This document shows, piece after piece, positions 26,308 through 34,126 of a DNA stretch of 64,000 nt. The notes beneath the pieces were generated by a model. It saw only the letters and a program-made list of their open reading frames with translations. It had not been told where the DNA came from and made no database searches. This DNA is from Pollutibacter soli. GTDB taxonomy: Bacteria; Bacteroidota; Bacteroidia; Chitinophagales; Chitinophagaceae. Positions within the stretch are counted from its first letter, which is position 1; each line of letters opens with the position of its first letter. Location: NCBI GenBank assembly GCA_029269725.1, contig JARJHS010000004.1, positions 62,001 to 126,000 on the forward strand, written 5' to 3'. The position numbers and the translations under genes are program-made.

Positions 26308-27462
26308 TCAATAGTTGAAGAATTCTTTGAATCCCGCTTTAAGAAAAGGTATCTGCGGTACCGATCTCATGATTTTCAACTCCTGGAAAAGATTAGTCTC
26401 ATTATCGAGAAATTGCAACACCTGTGAAGGTTTATTTTTTGCGAAAAGAATATCAAACACTTCTTTACCCGCCGGATTGTTGTTTTTCAGTATATGCAAC
26501 AGCACATTATCGTACCACCGGAATCGCCGCGCAAGCCCTTTTGATAATTTTGAGAATGGCTGGCCGGTTTGCAGCAGCGATTGTACAATAGTCGCAGATT
26601 GTTTTTGTATAAATTGAAATGTATATCCGGAAGATGCTTTTGTTTGCCCGCCAGCAGTACCGATGTACATCATGTTTTTCTCTCTAAGCGGAAATTTCTT
26701 TTTTGTCATCGGGATAATTCCAAATTCAGATTCTGCCACGTTGTAATTTATTATACCTAAGTCATGTACATATTTTGTCAGTGCATCATCATAAGCCTCG
26801 CTCCTCAATAATTCAGGAGAGATAATGGTGTATTCGATCAATGCTTTGCGTGAAGAAAACGGCATAGTGTAGACGAAGGCAGTTCCGTTCTGCTGAGGAA
26901 CACGAAAATCCATTAATGTCGCTTCTTCGGGATTGAATATATCCTCGGTTGTTTCTAAAAACCATCCCTTAAAATGCTGCAATAGTTCTGGATTCAGGTG
27001 ACCTTGTTTTTCATCACGGGCTATACTATTAAAAACATAATCCGCAGTGTACTGGTGCTCACCGGCCGACACAATGATCCCGGAATTGTCAAAGCTAATA
27101 TCCCTGACAGGGACGTACAATCGATCTATACTACTGTATTCACTTAAAATTTTATTGCAAAGAGAATAGAAGTCGATTCCCCTGATCATCTTATAGGCAT
27201 AAGGTGCAAGATCAAGGCATCGTTCTGATTTTTCGTTGCGAACCCACGCCCGGTTCCACGACTTGAAAACAATTTCTTCAAACGGACCTTTGGTTTTTTC
27301 CCAAAAACACCATGTTCTGTCGTTGACTGTTTTTCTTGCTTTATCGATGATGAGCAAACGTTTATTATCAAGTATACCAGCTCTCGCCATATGCACTGCG
27401 AGACTTAATCCTGCGCATCCTGCGCCAGCGATGATAAAATCGTATGAAGATTTAGTATTAAT
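26308..27462 (-). CDS. crtY: Lycopene beta-cyclase (CrtY type), non-ATG start
   Basis: Cyclises the psi ends of lycopene to beta-ionone rings. The first ATG is at 27396, inside the protein (HMARAGILDNKR). In-frame sequence further up encodes the missing FAD-binding motif, SYDFIIAGAGCAGLSLAVHM, so the gene begins earlier. No ATG, GTG or TTG lies between that motif and the upstream in-frame stop; the best candidate is ATT at 27462, giving 384 residues and an N-terminus of normal length. Other marks: WCFWEK near 50, LMDFRVPQQ, and GTAGGQTKASSGYTFQFI near 268-285. It lies about 47 bp after the crtZ stop on the same strand; the two form the ring-forming and hydroxylating steps of one pathway. Confidence 0.88.
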   Translation of the reverse strand: MNTKSSYDFIIAGAGCAGLSLAVHMARAGILDNKRLLIIDKARKTVNDRTWCFWEKTKGPFEEIVFKSWNRAWVRNEKSERCLDLAPYAYKMIRGIDFYSLCNKILSEYSSIDRLYVPVRDISFDNSGIIVSAGEHQYTADYVFNSIARDEKQGHLNPELLQHFKGWFLETTEDIFNPEEATLMDFRVPQQNGTAFVYTMPFSSRKALIEYTIISPELLRSEAYDDALTKYVHDLGIINYNVAESEFGIIPMTKKKFPLREKNMMYIGTAGGQTKASSGYTFQFIQKQSATIVQSLLQTGQPFSKLSKGLARRFRWYDNVLLHILKNNNPAGKEVFDILFAKNKPSQVLQFLDNETNLFQELKIMRSVPQIPFLKAGFKEFFNY

Positions 27463-27509
27463 TGTCGAGTATAGTTGAACTAAAATTAGAATCCGGTTAG
27501 CGGTGTTTT

Positions 27510-27989
27510 CTATCGTTGCCGGGCATTAATTTTATCACGGCGGATTTTCTCCCTGTATTTTTTTTGAACATAGAGTAAACCAAAACTTTCTCCATCCGTT
27601 TTGCCTTTATGCCGGTGATGCATTTTGTGTGCCCATCGTATGGCTTTGATGTAGGAATTATTACTACGGCTAAACCAGCGAAACCGTTGATGAATGATTA
27701 CATCATGAACAATAAAATAGGCAAACCCATAAAGCATAATTCCAAAACCGATGGCTTGCAACCACCATAAATGATAAATACCCCCGAATAAAATTGATAG
27801 ACAACTTGGCGTTGCGAAAATGAGAAAGAATAGATCATTCTTTTCAAAAAAATGGGGTTCTTCTTCATGGTGATCCCGATGCAATGACCAGAGAAATCCA
27901 TGCATTATCCATTTGTGCGCGACCCATGTAATTCCTTCCATGAGCATAAAGCTGATAAGCATGATACCGATAAAAAATAATGTCTGCAT
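27510..27989 (-). CDS. crtZ: Beta-carotene hydroxylase (CrtZ type)
   Basis: Membrane di-iron hydroxylase that adds 3-OH to beta rings. Three His clusters are present: HKWIMH, HRDHH and HDVIIHQR/HKMHHRH, with LMEGITWVAHKW and FEKNDLFF typical of CrtZ. ATG 27989 gives 159 residues, the usual CrtZ length; ATG 28004 (MQLIHMQ) is an alternative adding five residues. The frame remains open another 470 bp upstream but that part overlaps the plus-strand LOG gene and lacks CrtZ similarity, so it is not used. crtY follows on the same strand. Confidence 0.88.
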   Translation of the reverse strand: MQTLFFIGIMLISFMLMEGITWVAHKWIMHGFLWSLHRDHHEEEPHFFEKNDLFFLIFATPSCLSILFGGIYHLWWLQAIGFGIMLYGFAYFIVHDVIIHQRFRWFSRSNNSYIKAIRWAHKMHHRHKGKTDGESFGLLYVQKKYREKIRRDKINARQR

Positions 27990-28106
27990 ATGGATTAACT
28001 GCATTTCAAAAATACTCAATGCAATGGCAATAACAGCAAAGCCACTAAAGAGTTGAGTGAAAATCTGATTATTAAAAAACAGGTAAGTTTGAAAGAATGT
28101 TGAACG

Positions 28107-28868
28107 ATGAATGCGAAACAAATAATGACTAAGAAAGAAACGACAGTAAAAGAGGAGATAGCGTTCCTGGAAGGTCCGAGATCCCGTTGGTCTGATTTCA
28201 GGTTTGTAGTTGAAGTATGTTTTGAATTTATACGGGGATTCAGGAACCTGCATTTTGTCGGACCTTGCGTTACGGTTTTCGGATCGGCGAGGTTCGGGGA
28301 GGAAAGTAAGCACTACCAGATGGCGCGAAGGCTTTCGGGGGAAATTGCAAAGCTGGGTTATACTATAATGACCGGGGGCGGTCCTGGAATTATGGAAGCG
28401 GCAAACAGGGGTGCGAAGGATGTTGGCGGCCGTTCCGTTGGATGCAATATTGTTCTCCCTCATGAGCAGAAACACAATGACTACCTCGACAAATGGGTTG
28501 ATTTCAAATACTTTTTTGTTCGTAAAACCCTGTTGATCAAATACTCATATGCTTTTGTCATTATGCCCGGTGGCTTCGGGACACTCGACGAGCTGTTCGA
28601 GGCGATGACTCTGATCCAGACTAAAAAAATTAAAGACTTCCCGGTGGTTATTTTTGGGAAGGAATATCATAAAGATCTACTGGAATACATCAAATTTATG
28701 ATGGATGCCAAAACTATTTCTCCTGAGGATCTCAATCTTTTTCTCGTTACCGATTCCATTGAAGAGGCTGTCGCCCATATTGAATTGACCATAAAAAAAT
28801 ATGGCCTCCAGGTTGCTAAACCCCATCCATGGCGGGTTTTACTGGAGCGCGGATTAAAGCTCGATTAG
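28107..28868 (+). CDS. LOG-family (TIGR00730) nucleotide 5'-monophosphate nucleosidase
   Basis: 253 residues, Rossmann-like. The family signatures are TGGGPGIMEAANRGA and PGGFGTLDELFEAMT (the PGGxGTxxE site that binds the nucleotide phosphate and holds the catalytic Glu). Known members release a base from AMP or cytokinin ribotides. About 60 residues lie before the core. ATG 28107 is used; ATG 28125 (MTKKETTV) is possible. It is divergent from crtZ with about 117 bp between the chosen starts. Cellular role not determined. Confidence 0.88.
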   Translation: MNAKQIMTKKETTVKEEIAFLEGPRSRWSDFRFVVEVCFEFIRGFRNLHFVGPCVTVFGSARFGEESKHYQMARRLSGEIAKLGYTIMTGGGPGIMEAANRGAKDVGGRSVGCNIVLPHEQKHNDYLDKWVDFKYFFVRKTLLIKYSYAFVIMPGGFGTLDELFEAMTLIQTKKIKDFPVVIFGKEYHKDLLEYIKFMMDAKTISPEDLNLFLVTDSIEEAVAHIELTIKKYGLQVAKPHPWRVLLERGLKLD

Positions 28869-29082
28869 AAATAAACGATTTAGCTTTCAATCTTTTAGAG
28901 AGAGTTAAAAAAAATATATCAGGTTTTTTATAAAATGCACAATTTAGCATCCCGGTTGTCGTTAAACCGGAACCTCTAATCCGTTTTTCGTTCCCCCTAC
29001 TTACTAACCACGCCGCCCCTTTGAATTCCTTTTATTGACATCCAATTTAAAAACTGGTGTACGACACCACAAACCTCTTACC

Positions 29083-29469
29083 ATGGATAACCGAATTGTT
29101 GATCTTTTCATCAAGGAAAACGACGCGTGGGATGACATGATCACCCGTCAGACCAAAGAAATTCCCACTTTAGAAAAAATGCTTAGCCAGGTCATTCAAC
29201 AAAAGACAACTATTGGAGAAGATACACTGGCCAATGTTTCGTACCTGAAACAGGAAATGCAGACGCAGGAGAAATTCATGGGCGAGTTAAAAGTAGAACT
29301 TGCGAGACAACAGAGCTACCTGGTCAGAGAGAGAAAGGAATACTCAGACCCGCACGCCATCCTGACGGTGTCCAGCCAGAATGTGTTGAGGGAGAGAATC
29401 AGGAACGTTGAGAAAACTTTTATCGAGTTGAAATGTAATTTTCTGAATTATATGGCGACCATTCTTTAA
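29083..29469 (+). CDS. Small coiled-coil protein of unknown function
   Basis: 128 residues from ATG 29083 (MDNRIVDLFIKEND), chosen over an in-frame ATG 48 bp earlier because the extra residues are basic and non-helical. Almost wholly helical and charged, with heptad-like Leu/Met spacing (LKQEMQTQEKFMGELKVELARQQ), so probably a coiled coil. No signal peptide, no recognised domain. It has its own strong terminator at 29554. Confidence 0.7.
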   Translation: MDNRIVDLFIKENDAWDDMITRQTKEIPTLEKMLSQVIQQKTTIGEDTLANVSYLKQEMQTQEKFMGELKVELARQQSYLVRERKEYSDPHAILTVSSQNVLRERIRNVEKTFIELKCNFLNYMATIL

Positions 29470-29553
29470 AGTTATCCAAAGAGAAAAAGTTGATTCATTA
29501 TTACTCTTCAAAAAAGATGTAGATTAAGAAATTTCGGTTGGTTTCAATTGAAG

Positions 29554-29595
29554 GCAGACACAGTTCAGATGGTGAATTTGTGTCTGCTTTTTTTT
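29554..29595 (+). terminator. Intrinsic terminator
   Basis: Stem GCAGACACA (29554-29562) / TGTGTCTGC (29579-29587), followed by eight T residues. Ends the 128-residue coiled-coil gene, and separates it from convergent ligD. Confidence 0.85.
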
Positions 29596-29599
29596 ACAT

Positions 29600-29639
29600 T
29601 TAACGTGGAACGTTTAACGTAAAACGTTACACGTTTAAC
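29600..29639. repeat. AACGT-family repeat, copy 2
   Basis: TAACGT, AACGTTTAACGT and AAAACGTTACACGTTTAA in succession. The ligD stop (29627-29629) and its last residues LNV fall inside the repeat. Confidence 0.75.
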
Positions 29640-32314
29640 TTCTTTATCGCCTTCAGCATATCAATTCCTTTCCCCAATACCGGTTTGAAGATATCTCCTT
29701 CCGAACTGATTCTTTCCATGGCATTTTTAATGGTGAAATCCTTGATTTTTAAACCTGTTTTTACTTCTTCCCAATGCAGGGGCATTGATACAGAAGCCCC
29801 GGGTTTTGGCCGTAAGGAATATACAGAAGCAATAGTAGCCTGCGGGCGGTTTTGCAGAAAATCAATATAAATTTTACCCTTTCGCTTATTCACAGTCCGT
29901 TCAATACTCGTGGTGTTGGGAAGCTCAGCCTGAACTAAAGTTGCAATCAGCCGGCCGAATTCTTTTGATTCTTCATAAGTGTATTTTGCTTTCAATGGCA
30001 CATAGATATGCAGGCCCGTTGATCCGGATGTTTTGCAATAACTCGTTATTCCCGCTCTTTCAAAAACTTCCTTCGTTACAAGAGCAGCCTCGATTACCTG
30101 GTTGAAATTGTCTTTCGAAGGATCAAGATCTATAACACACCAATCGGGGTTGTCAGGAGTATGGATGGTACTGTTCCATGGGTTTATTTCTATACAACCT
30201 AAAGAGGCCATCAGTAAAAGTTCTGATTCATCATTACAGACGAGAAAGTTTTTCTTCTTTCCTTCGGAAGTATATGGAAAACGATCAACCCAGTCCGGTA
30301 CTTTGTCTGTAACATCTTTCTGGTAAAAACTCTCACCCGTTATTCCGTTCGGAAACCTGTTCAGGGATTGCGGCCGGTCTTTCAGATGCGGCAATATGTA
30401 TGGAGCAACCTGGTAGTAATAGTTGATCATATCCCGTTTGGTGATCTTTTCCTTTGGCCAGTATATTTTATCGAGGTTGGTAAATGTGAGTTCGTGCCCG
30501 TTGATTTTTTTTACCTGTTGCTTTTCCGTTGGATTAAGGAGTGATTTGCGTTCTCCCTTTTTCGGTGGAGTAACCAGATTTTTTTCACTGATGACAGATC
30601 TTTTAACCATGGTAGTTAATTTTTTTGCTTTTTCCGGTAACACTTCTTTTGCTTTCTTATCATCACGCAACCCTTCAAAAGACGGGTGGCGCATGATACC
30701 ATCACTGGTAAGTTCAGTGTATGAAACTTCCCCGACAAGTTCAGGTTTAAGCCAGGTGACAGTGGCGTGAGGCGGATTTGGCCTGAACCTGGACGGTTTA
30801 TTTATATCGGGTTCTTCCTCGAACGGATTTGTTTTTCTCTCCAGCGGCTTGAACTTTTTCATCATTTCTGCCTGCATCTTATCAGAGAAACCTGTACCGA
30901 TTTTACCGGTGTAATGAAGTTTGCCGCTTTTATACACACCAGCTAAAAGAGCGCTGAATGCTTTACTTGTACCATCATTTTTTGTATATCCCCCAATCAC
31001 CACTTCATGGCGCAAGGCCACTTTTATTTTCAGCCAGTCTTTTGAACGTTCGCCTGGAACATATTCGGAAGACTCACGTTTCGCCATGATACCTTCCAGC
31101 TGCATTTTACCTGCAGCTTCATAGAACATGATCCCGTCGCTATGAAATGCTTTGGAAATAATGACTGTTTCATCTTCCGGTATCAATGATTCGAGGGCTG
31201 CCCTTCTTTCACTTAAAGGAAGTTGCAGCAAGGATTTTCCATCCAGCCATAATACATCAAAGACATAGTATTTCAGGATACCATCCGCTTCGCTGCGCCA
31301 GTTTTGAAGGCTTCCGAAATCTGCTGTTCCGTTTTCTTTTAATACAACAATCTCTCCATCCAGCACTGCCTTGAAATTCAGTTTTTTCAATGCGTCAACC
31401 ACAGGATAAAATTTTTCATCGAAAGATTTATCATTTCTTGATTTCAGATGCACCTGCGTTCCGTTACAATGCGCTATCGCGCGATATCCATCCCACTTGA
31501 TTTCATACATCCATCCCGGTTCGTCGAATGGTTGGTCGACAAGCGTCGCTAACATCGGCGGAATTTTTTCAGGAAATTTTGCGCGTTTTCCTGCTATCGC
31601 TTTTGTTGGCGTATTTTTTTCTGACTGTTTTTTTGCTTGTGCTTTTTTCAACCGGCCGTTTACGCGTTGAGGTTTTTCCTGTAGTTTTTTTTTGACTAAT
31701 GATTTTTTATTTGACCCCCAAACACCAACAGGATCTTTTTCCATCTGTTGAATGGTTTTTCCCGAAATAACTGAGGATGCTTTTTTTAAAATATCCGTTT
31801 TCCTCGCATATTCATCTTTATACTTCATCAGCAACCATGCATTATCTGCACCACCTCCTTTTGATTTTACGAGTACAAATTTCCCTTTGAGTTTCTGACC
31901 CAGTAACACCACCATGATCTTTCCTTTTTTCCACTCAGAATAGAGATGTTTTTCCATGGCCTCCTTGCTATCGAATTCTTCATCTGCCGGAACATAAATT
32001 CCTTCATCCCACACAATCACAGTACCTCCGCCATATTCACCTTTGGGAATGATGCCTTCAAACTTCCGGTAATCATACGGATGGTCTTCCACTTCCATCG
32101 CGAGCCTTTTTACTGATGGATCCATCGATGGTCCTTTCGGAACAGCCCAGCTTTTCAGCACGCCCCTCAATTCTAATCGAAAATCATAATGCAGATGTGA
32201 AGCATCATGTTTCTGAATAACAAAATGTAATTGTTTGTTATCGTCAGAGACCCCTCCGGTTGGTTCAGGAGTTTTGTTAAATGATCGTTTCTTTTTGTAT
32301 GTAGCCAGTCCCAT
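29627..32314 (-). CDS. ligD: Multifunctional DNA ligase D
   Basis: 895 residues with the three LigD modules in order phosphoesterase - ligase - polymerase. 3'-phosphoesterase: HDASHLHYDFRLEL (36-49) and HPYDYRKFEG (78-87). ATP-dependent ligase: motif I EIKWDGYRA with adenylated Lys273, then DGEIVVL and WLKIKVA. AEP-type polymerase: WPKEKITKRDMINYY, SFYQKD and the metal-binding DLD at 729-731. It repairs double-strand breaks by end joining, normally with Ku; no ku gene is in this window. A Lys-rich linker (about 205-250) joins the first two modules. The C-terminal LNV and stop come from an AACGT repeat. Confidence 0.96.
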   Translation of the reverse strand: MGLATYKKKRSFNKTPEPTGGVSDDNKQLHFVIQKHDASHLHYDFRLELRGVLKSWAVPKGPSMDPSVKRLAMEVEDHPYDYRKFEGIIPKGEYGGGTVIVWDEGIYVPADEEFDSKEAMEKHLYSEWKKGKIMVVLLGQKLKGKFVLVKSKGGGADNAWLLMKYKDEYARKTDILKKASSVISGKTIQQMEKDPVGVWGSNKKSLVKKKLQEKPQRVNGRLKKAQAKKQSEKNTPTKAIAGKRAKFPEKIPPMLATLVDQPFDEPGWMYEIKWDGYRAIAHCNGTQVHLKSRNDKSFDEKFYPVVDALKKLNFKAVLDGEIVVLKENGTADFGSLQNWRSEADGILKYYVFDVLWLDGKSLLQLPLSERRAALESLIPEDETVIISKAFHSDGIMFYEAAGKMQLEGIMAKRESSEYVPGERSKDWLKIKVALRHEVVIGGYTKNDGTSKAFSALLAGVYKSGKLHYTGKIGTGFSDKMQAEMMKKFKPLERKTNPFEEEPDINKPSRFRPNPPHATVTWLKPELVGEVSYTELTSDGIMRHPSFEGLRDDKKAKEVLPEKAKKLTTMVKRSVISEKNLVTPPKKGERKSLLNPTEKQQVKKINGHELTFTNLDKIYWPKEKITKRDMINYYYQVAPYILPHLKDRPQSLNRFPNGITGESFYQKDVTDKVPDWVDRFPYTSEGKKKNFLVCNDESELLLMASLGCIEINPWNSTIHTPDNPDWCVIDLDPSKDNFNQVIEAALVTKEVFERAGITSYCKTSGSTGLHIYVPLKAKYTYEESKEFGRLIATLVQAELPNTTSIERTVNKRKGKIYIDFLQNRPQATIASVYSLRPKPGASVSMPLHWEEVKTGLKIKDFTIKNAMERISSEGDIFKPVLGKGIDMLKAIKKLNV

Positions 32315-32592
32315 AATGGCATATTGTAGTTATGAAAATCGTCCCCAGTTTATTGCGTTTTATACACACAAAAAGATTGCCGCGTCGCTCAGAAAATAAA
32401 ATGTTGAAACATCAGGTGCTTCGGTCATTAACATTTGCGGTTAAAGCAAGCTTTATTCAGGTATACATATGTTAAGAAAAGATTTCAATGGGTAAACAAG
32501 TCTACAAATTCAAACTGCAAATAAATTCTGGAATGGTATTTTAATTAGTATTTGTGTAAACAAAATTAATTCAACGGAAAAATTGCGTGTTT

Positions 32593-32892
32593 ATGAATAA
32601 GCAAACACAGGGAGGCGGATCACAGAATCAGCATCCTGACAACAAACAGCAGCAGGGATTTCAGAAGGGTGCTCAGGATAATGTAGGCAATCAAAAAGAC
32701 CAGGGCACGAAACAGAATCCTACAAACAGAGACAACAGAATTACAAATAATCAAAAACAGAATCGTGAGGAAGATGTTGAGGAGAATGCGATTCCCTCTC
32801 CCTCTTCCACCCAGCGCGATGATGGAAGTCCGGAAATCAACACGCCCGTTTATACACCAGATACAACGGAAGAAAAGATTCCCAGATTTTAA
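32593..32892 (+). CDS. Small Gln/Asn-rich disordered protein
   Basis: 99 residues from ATG 32593 (a GTG six bases earlier is possible). No hydrophobic core; rich in Gln, Asn, Gly, Asp and Lys (HPDNKQQQGFQKGAQDN). Predicted to be intrinsically disordered. Flanked by ligD on one side and by an intrinsic hairpin on the other. Composition recalls the N/Q/G-rich protein encoded at 34127-35836 but no sequence homology can be claimed. Function unknown. Confidence 0.6.
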   Translation: MNKQTQGGGSQNQHPDNKQQQGFQKGAQDNVGNQKDQGTKQNPTNRDNRITNNQKQNREEDVEENAIPSPSSTQRDDGSPEINTPVYTPDTTEEKIPRF

Positions 32893-32957
32893 TCTCTTTT
32901 ATTAGAGGGTATCGATTAAAAACAATTCCGGAGCTTGTCCATGAATTCCGGAAATAC

Positions 32958-32991
32958 AAAAAGAGTGTTACAGTAATGTAGCACTCTTTTT
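32958..32991. terminator. Bidirectional terminator hairpin
   Basis: AAAAAGAGTGTTAC (32958-32971) pairs with GTAGCACTCTTTTT (32978-32991) with one mismatch. A- and T-tracts on either side allow use by both convergent genes (32593 plus, 32996 minus). Confidence 0.82.
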
Positions 32992-32995
32992 TGTT

Positions 32996-33985
32996 TTAAT
33001 CAAAGGGATATAAGATACCGCATTGTCTGCGAACTTCATCCATTGTCGCTGCAAGTTCCTGGCTCATACCGTGGGACATTTTGGGACTCATGATCTCGCC
33101 GTTCTGAATACATTCTTCAACTTCACTGATTTCATATTGGAATCCCCTTCCTTCCCACGACAATTCATGTACTTCTGTTTTGCCATCGTGGTATTCAAGT
33201 TGGATTTCGGGTGGTTTCTCGTTCCATTGTTTTGAGATTGTAATTGTTCCAAGTGTGCCCTGGATAACAGCTGTATTAGGGAGTTCGCGCATCAGCGAAG
33301 AGTTCGAAATTGCTTTTTTACCATCTTTATAAGTGCTCACAACAACACATTCGTGATCAATTTTTTCCTTACTGAGCTCCGCACTTGCCTGTATTTTTTT
33401 TGGATGACCCAGCAATAATTGCGCGAGATATAATGGATATATTCCAAGATCCAGTAATGATCCACCTCCGCGGTCAGGATTAAAAAACCGGCCTTCTTTA
33501 TCTCTTGGTGCCACAAAACTCATCGACGATTCGATTTGCTTAACATCTCCTATTTCCCCTTTTTCTATCAGTTCCAATACTTTTTTTATGCTGGGCAGAA
33601 ACCTGATCCACATACCTTCCATGAGAAATGTGTTATTCTTTGCAGCGGTTTCTGTCATTTCTTTCACTTGCTCATAATTCATCGCCATCGGTTTTTCACA
33701 CAACACAGGGATACTGTTTTTTAAACAGATCAATGTCTCTTTATGGTGCATTGGATGCGGCGTCGAAATGTACACAGCATCAACATTGCCATGTTTTACA
33801 AATTCATGTATGCTGTCAAAATATTGCGGAGCGGATTTTAATTCTGCAAAACGTTCTGCTTTTTCAATTTTATAGGATATCACTGCTGTTACCTGGTGAT
33901 TCGTTTTTTCAACCAGTTTCAAGTCTTCAGCAAAGTCATCAGCAATCTGACCAGGTCCGATAATTCCCCAATTAAAATTTTTCAT
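32996..33985 (-). CDS. Gfo/Idh/MocA-family oxidoreductase
   Basis: 329 residues from ATG 33985; a longer frame to 34033 adds 16 residues ahead of the Rossmann start and is not needed. NAD(P)-binding motif WGIIGPGQIADDF near 5-17, the conserved CEKPMAMNYEQ block with catalytic-site Lys, and a C-terminal sheet domain with DLGIYPLYLAQLLLG. Probably a sugar or polyol dehydrogenase; substrate unknown. Neighbouring genes give no pathway context. Confidence 0.88.
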   Translation of the reverse strand: MKNFNWGIIGPGQIADDFAEDLKLVEKTNHQVTAVISYKIEKAERFAELKSAPQYFDSIHEFVKHGNVDAVYISTPHPMHHKETLICLKNSIPVLCEKPMAMNYEQVKEMTETAAKNNTFLMEGMWIRFLPSIKKVLELIEKGEIGDVKQIESSMSFVAPRDKEGRFFNPDRGGGSLLDLGIYPLYLAQLLLGHPKKIQASAELSKEKIDHECVVVSTYKDGKKAISNSSLMRELPNTAVIQGTLGTITISKQWNEKPPEIQLEYHDGKTEVHELSWEGRGFQYEISEVEECIQNGEIMSPKMSHGMSQELAATMDEVRRQCGILYPFD

Positions 33986-34081
33986 ACGCCAGTTTTTAAA
34001 CGATTTCAGATACAAATGCAAGTATTGCACCACCGGATCACATTATGAACTCACGTTGGAAGATTAAGGTATACGTATAAA

Positions 34082-34110
34082 AAAAGTGGCTTCGATCAGA
34101 AGCCACTTTT
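34082..34110 (-). terminator. Intrinsic terminator after the disordered protein gene
   Basis: Perfect stem AAAAGTGGCTTC (34082-34093) / GAAGCCACTTTT (34099-34110), loop GATCA, 17 bp after the stop of the minus-strand gene at 34127. Confidence 0.85.
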
Positions 34111-34126
34111 CCAGAAATCAGAGAAG

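Noticed and set aside
27990-28475. N-terminal extension of the crtZ frame to 321 codons
   Set aside because: It overlaps the LOG-family gene on the other strand and encodes no CrtZ-like sequence; CrtZ of normal length starts at 27989.
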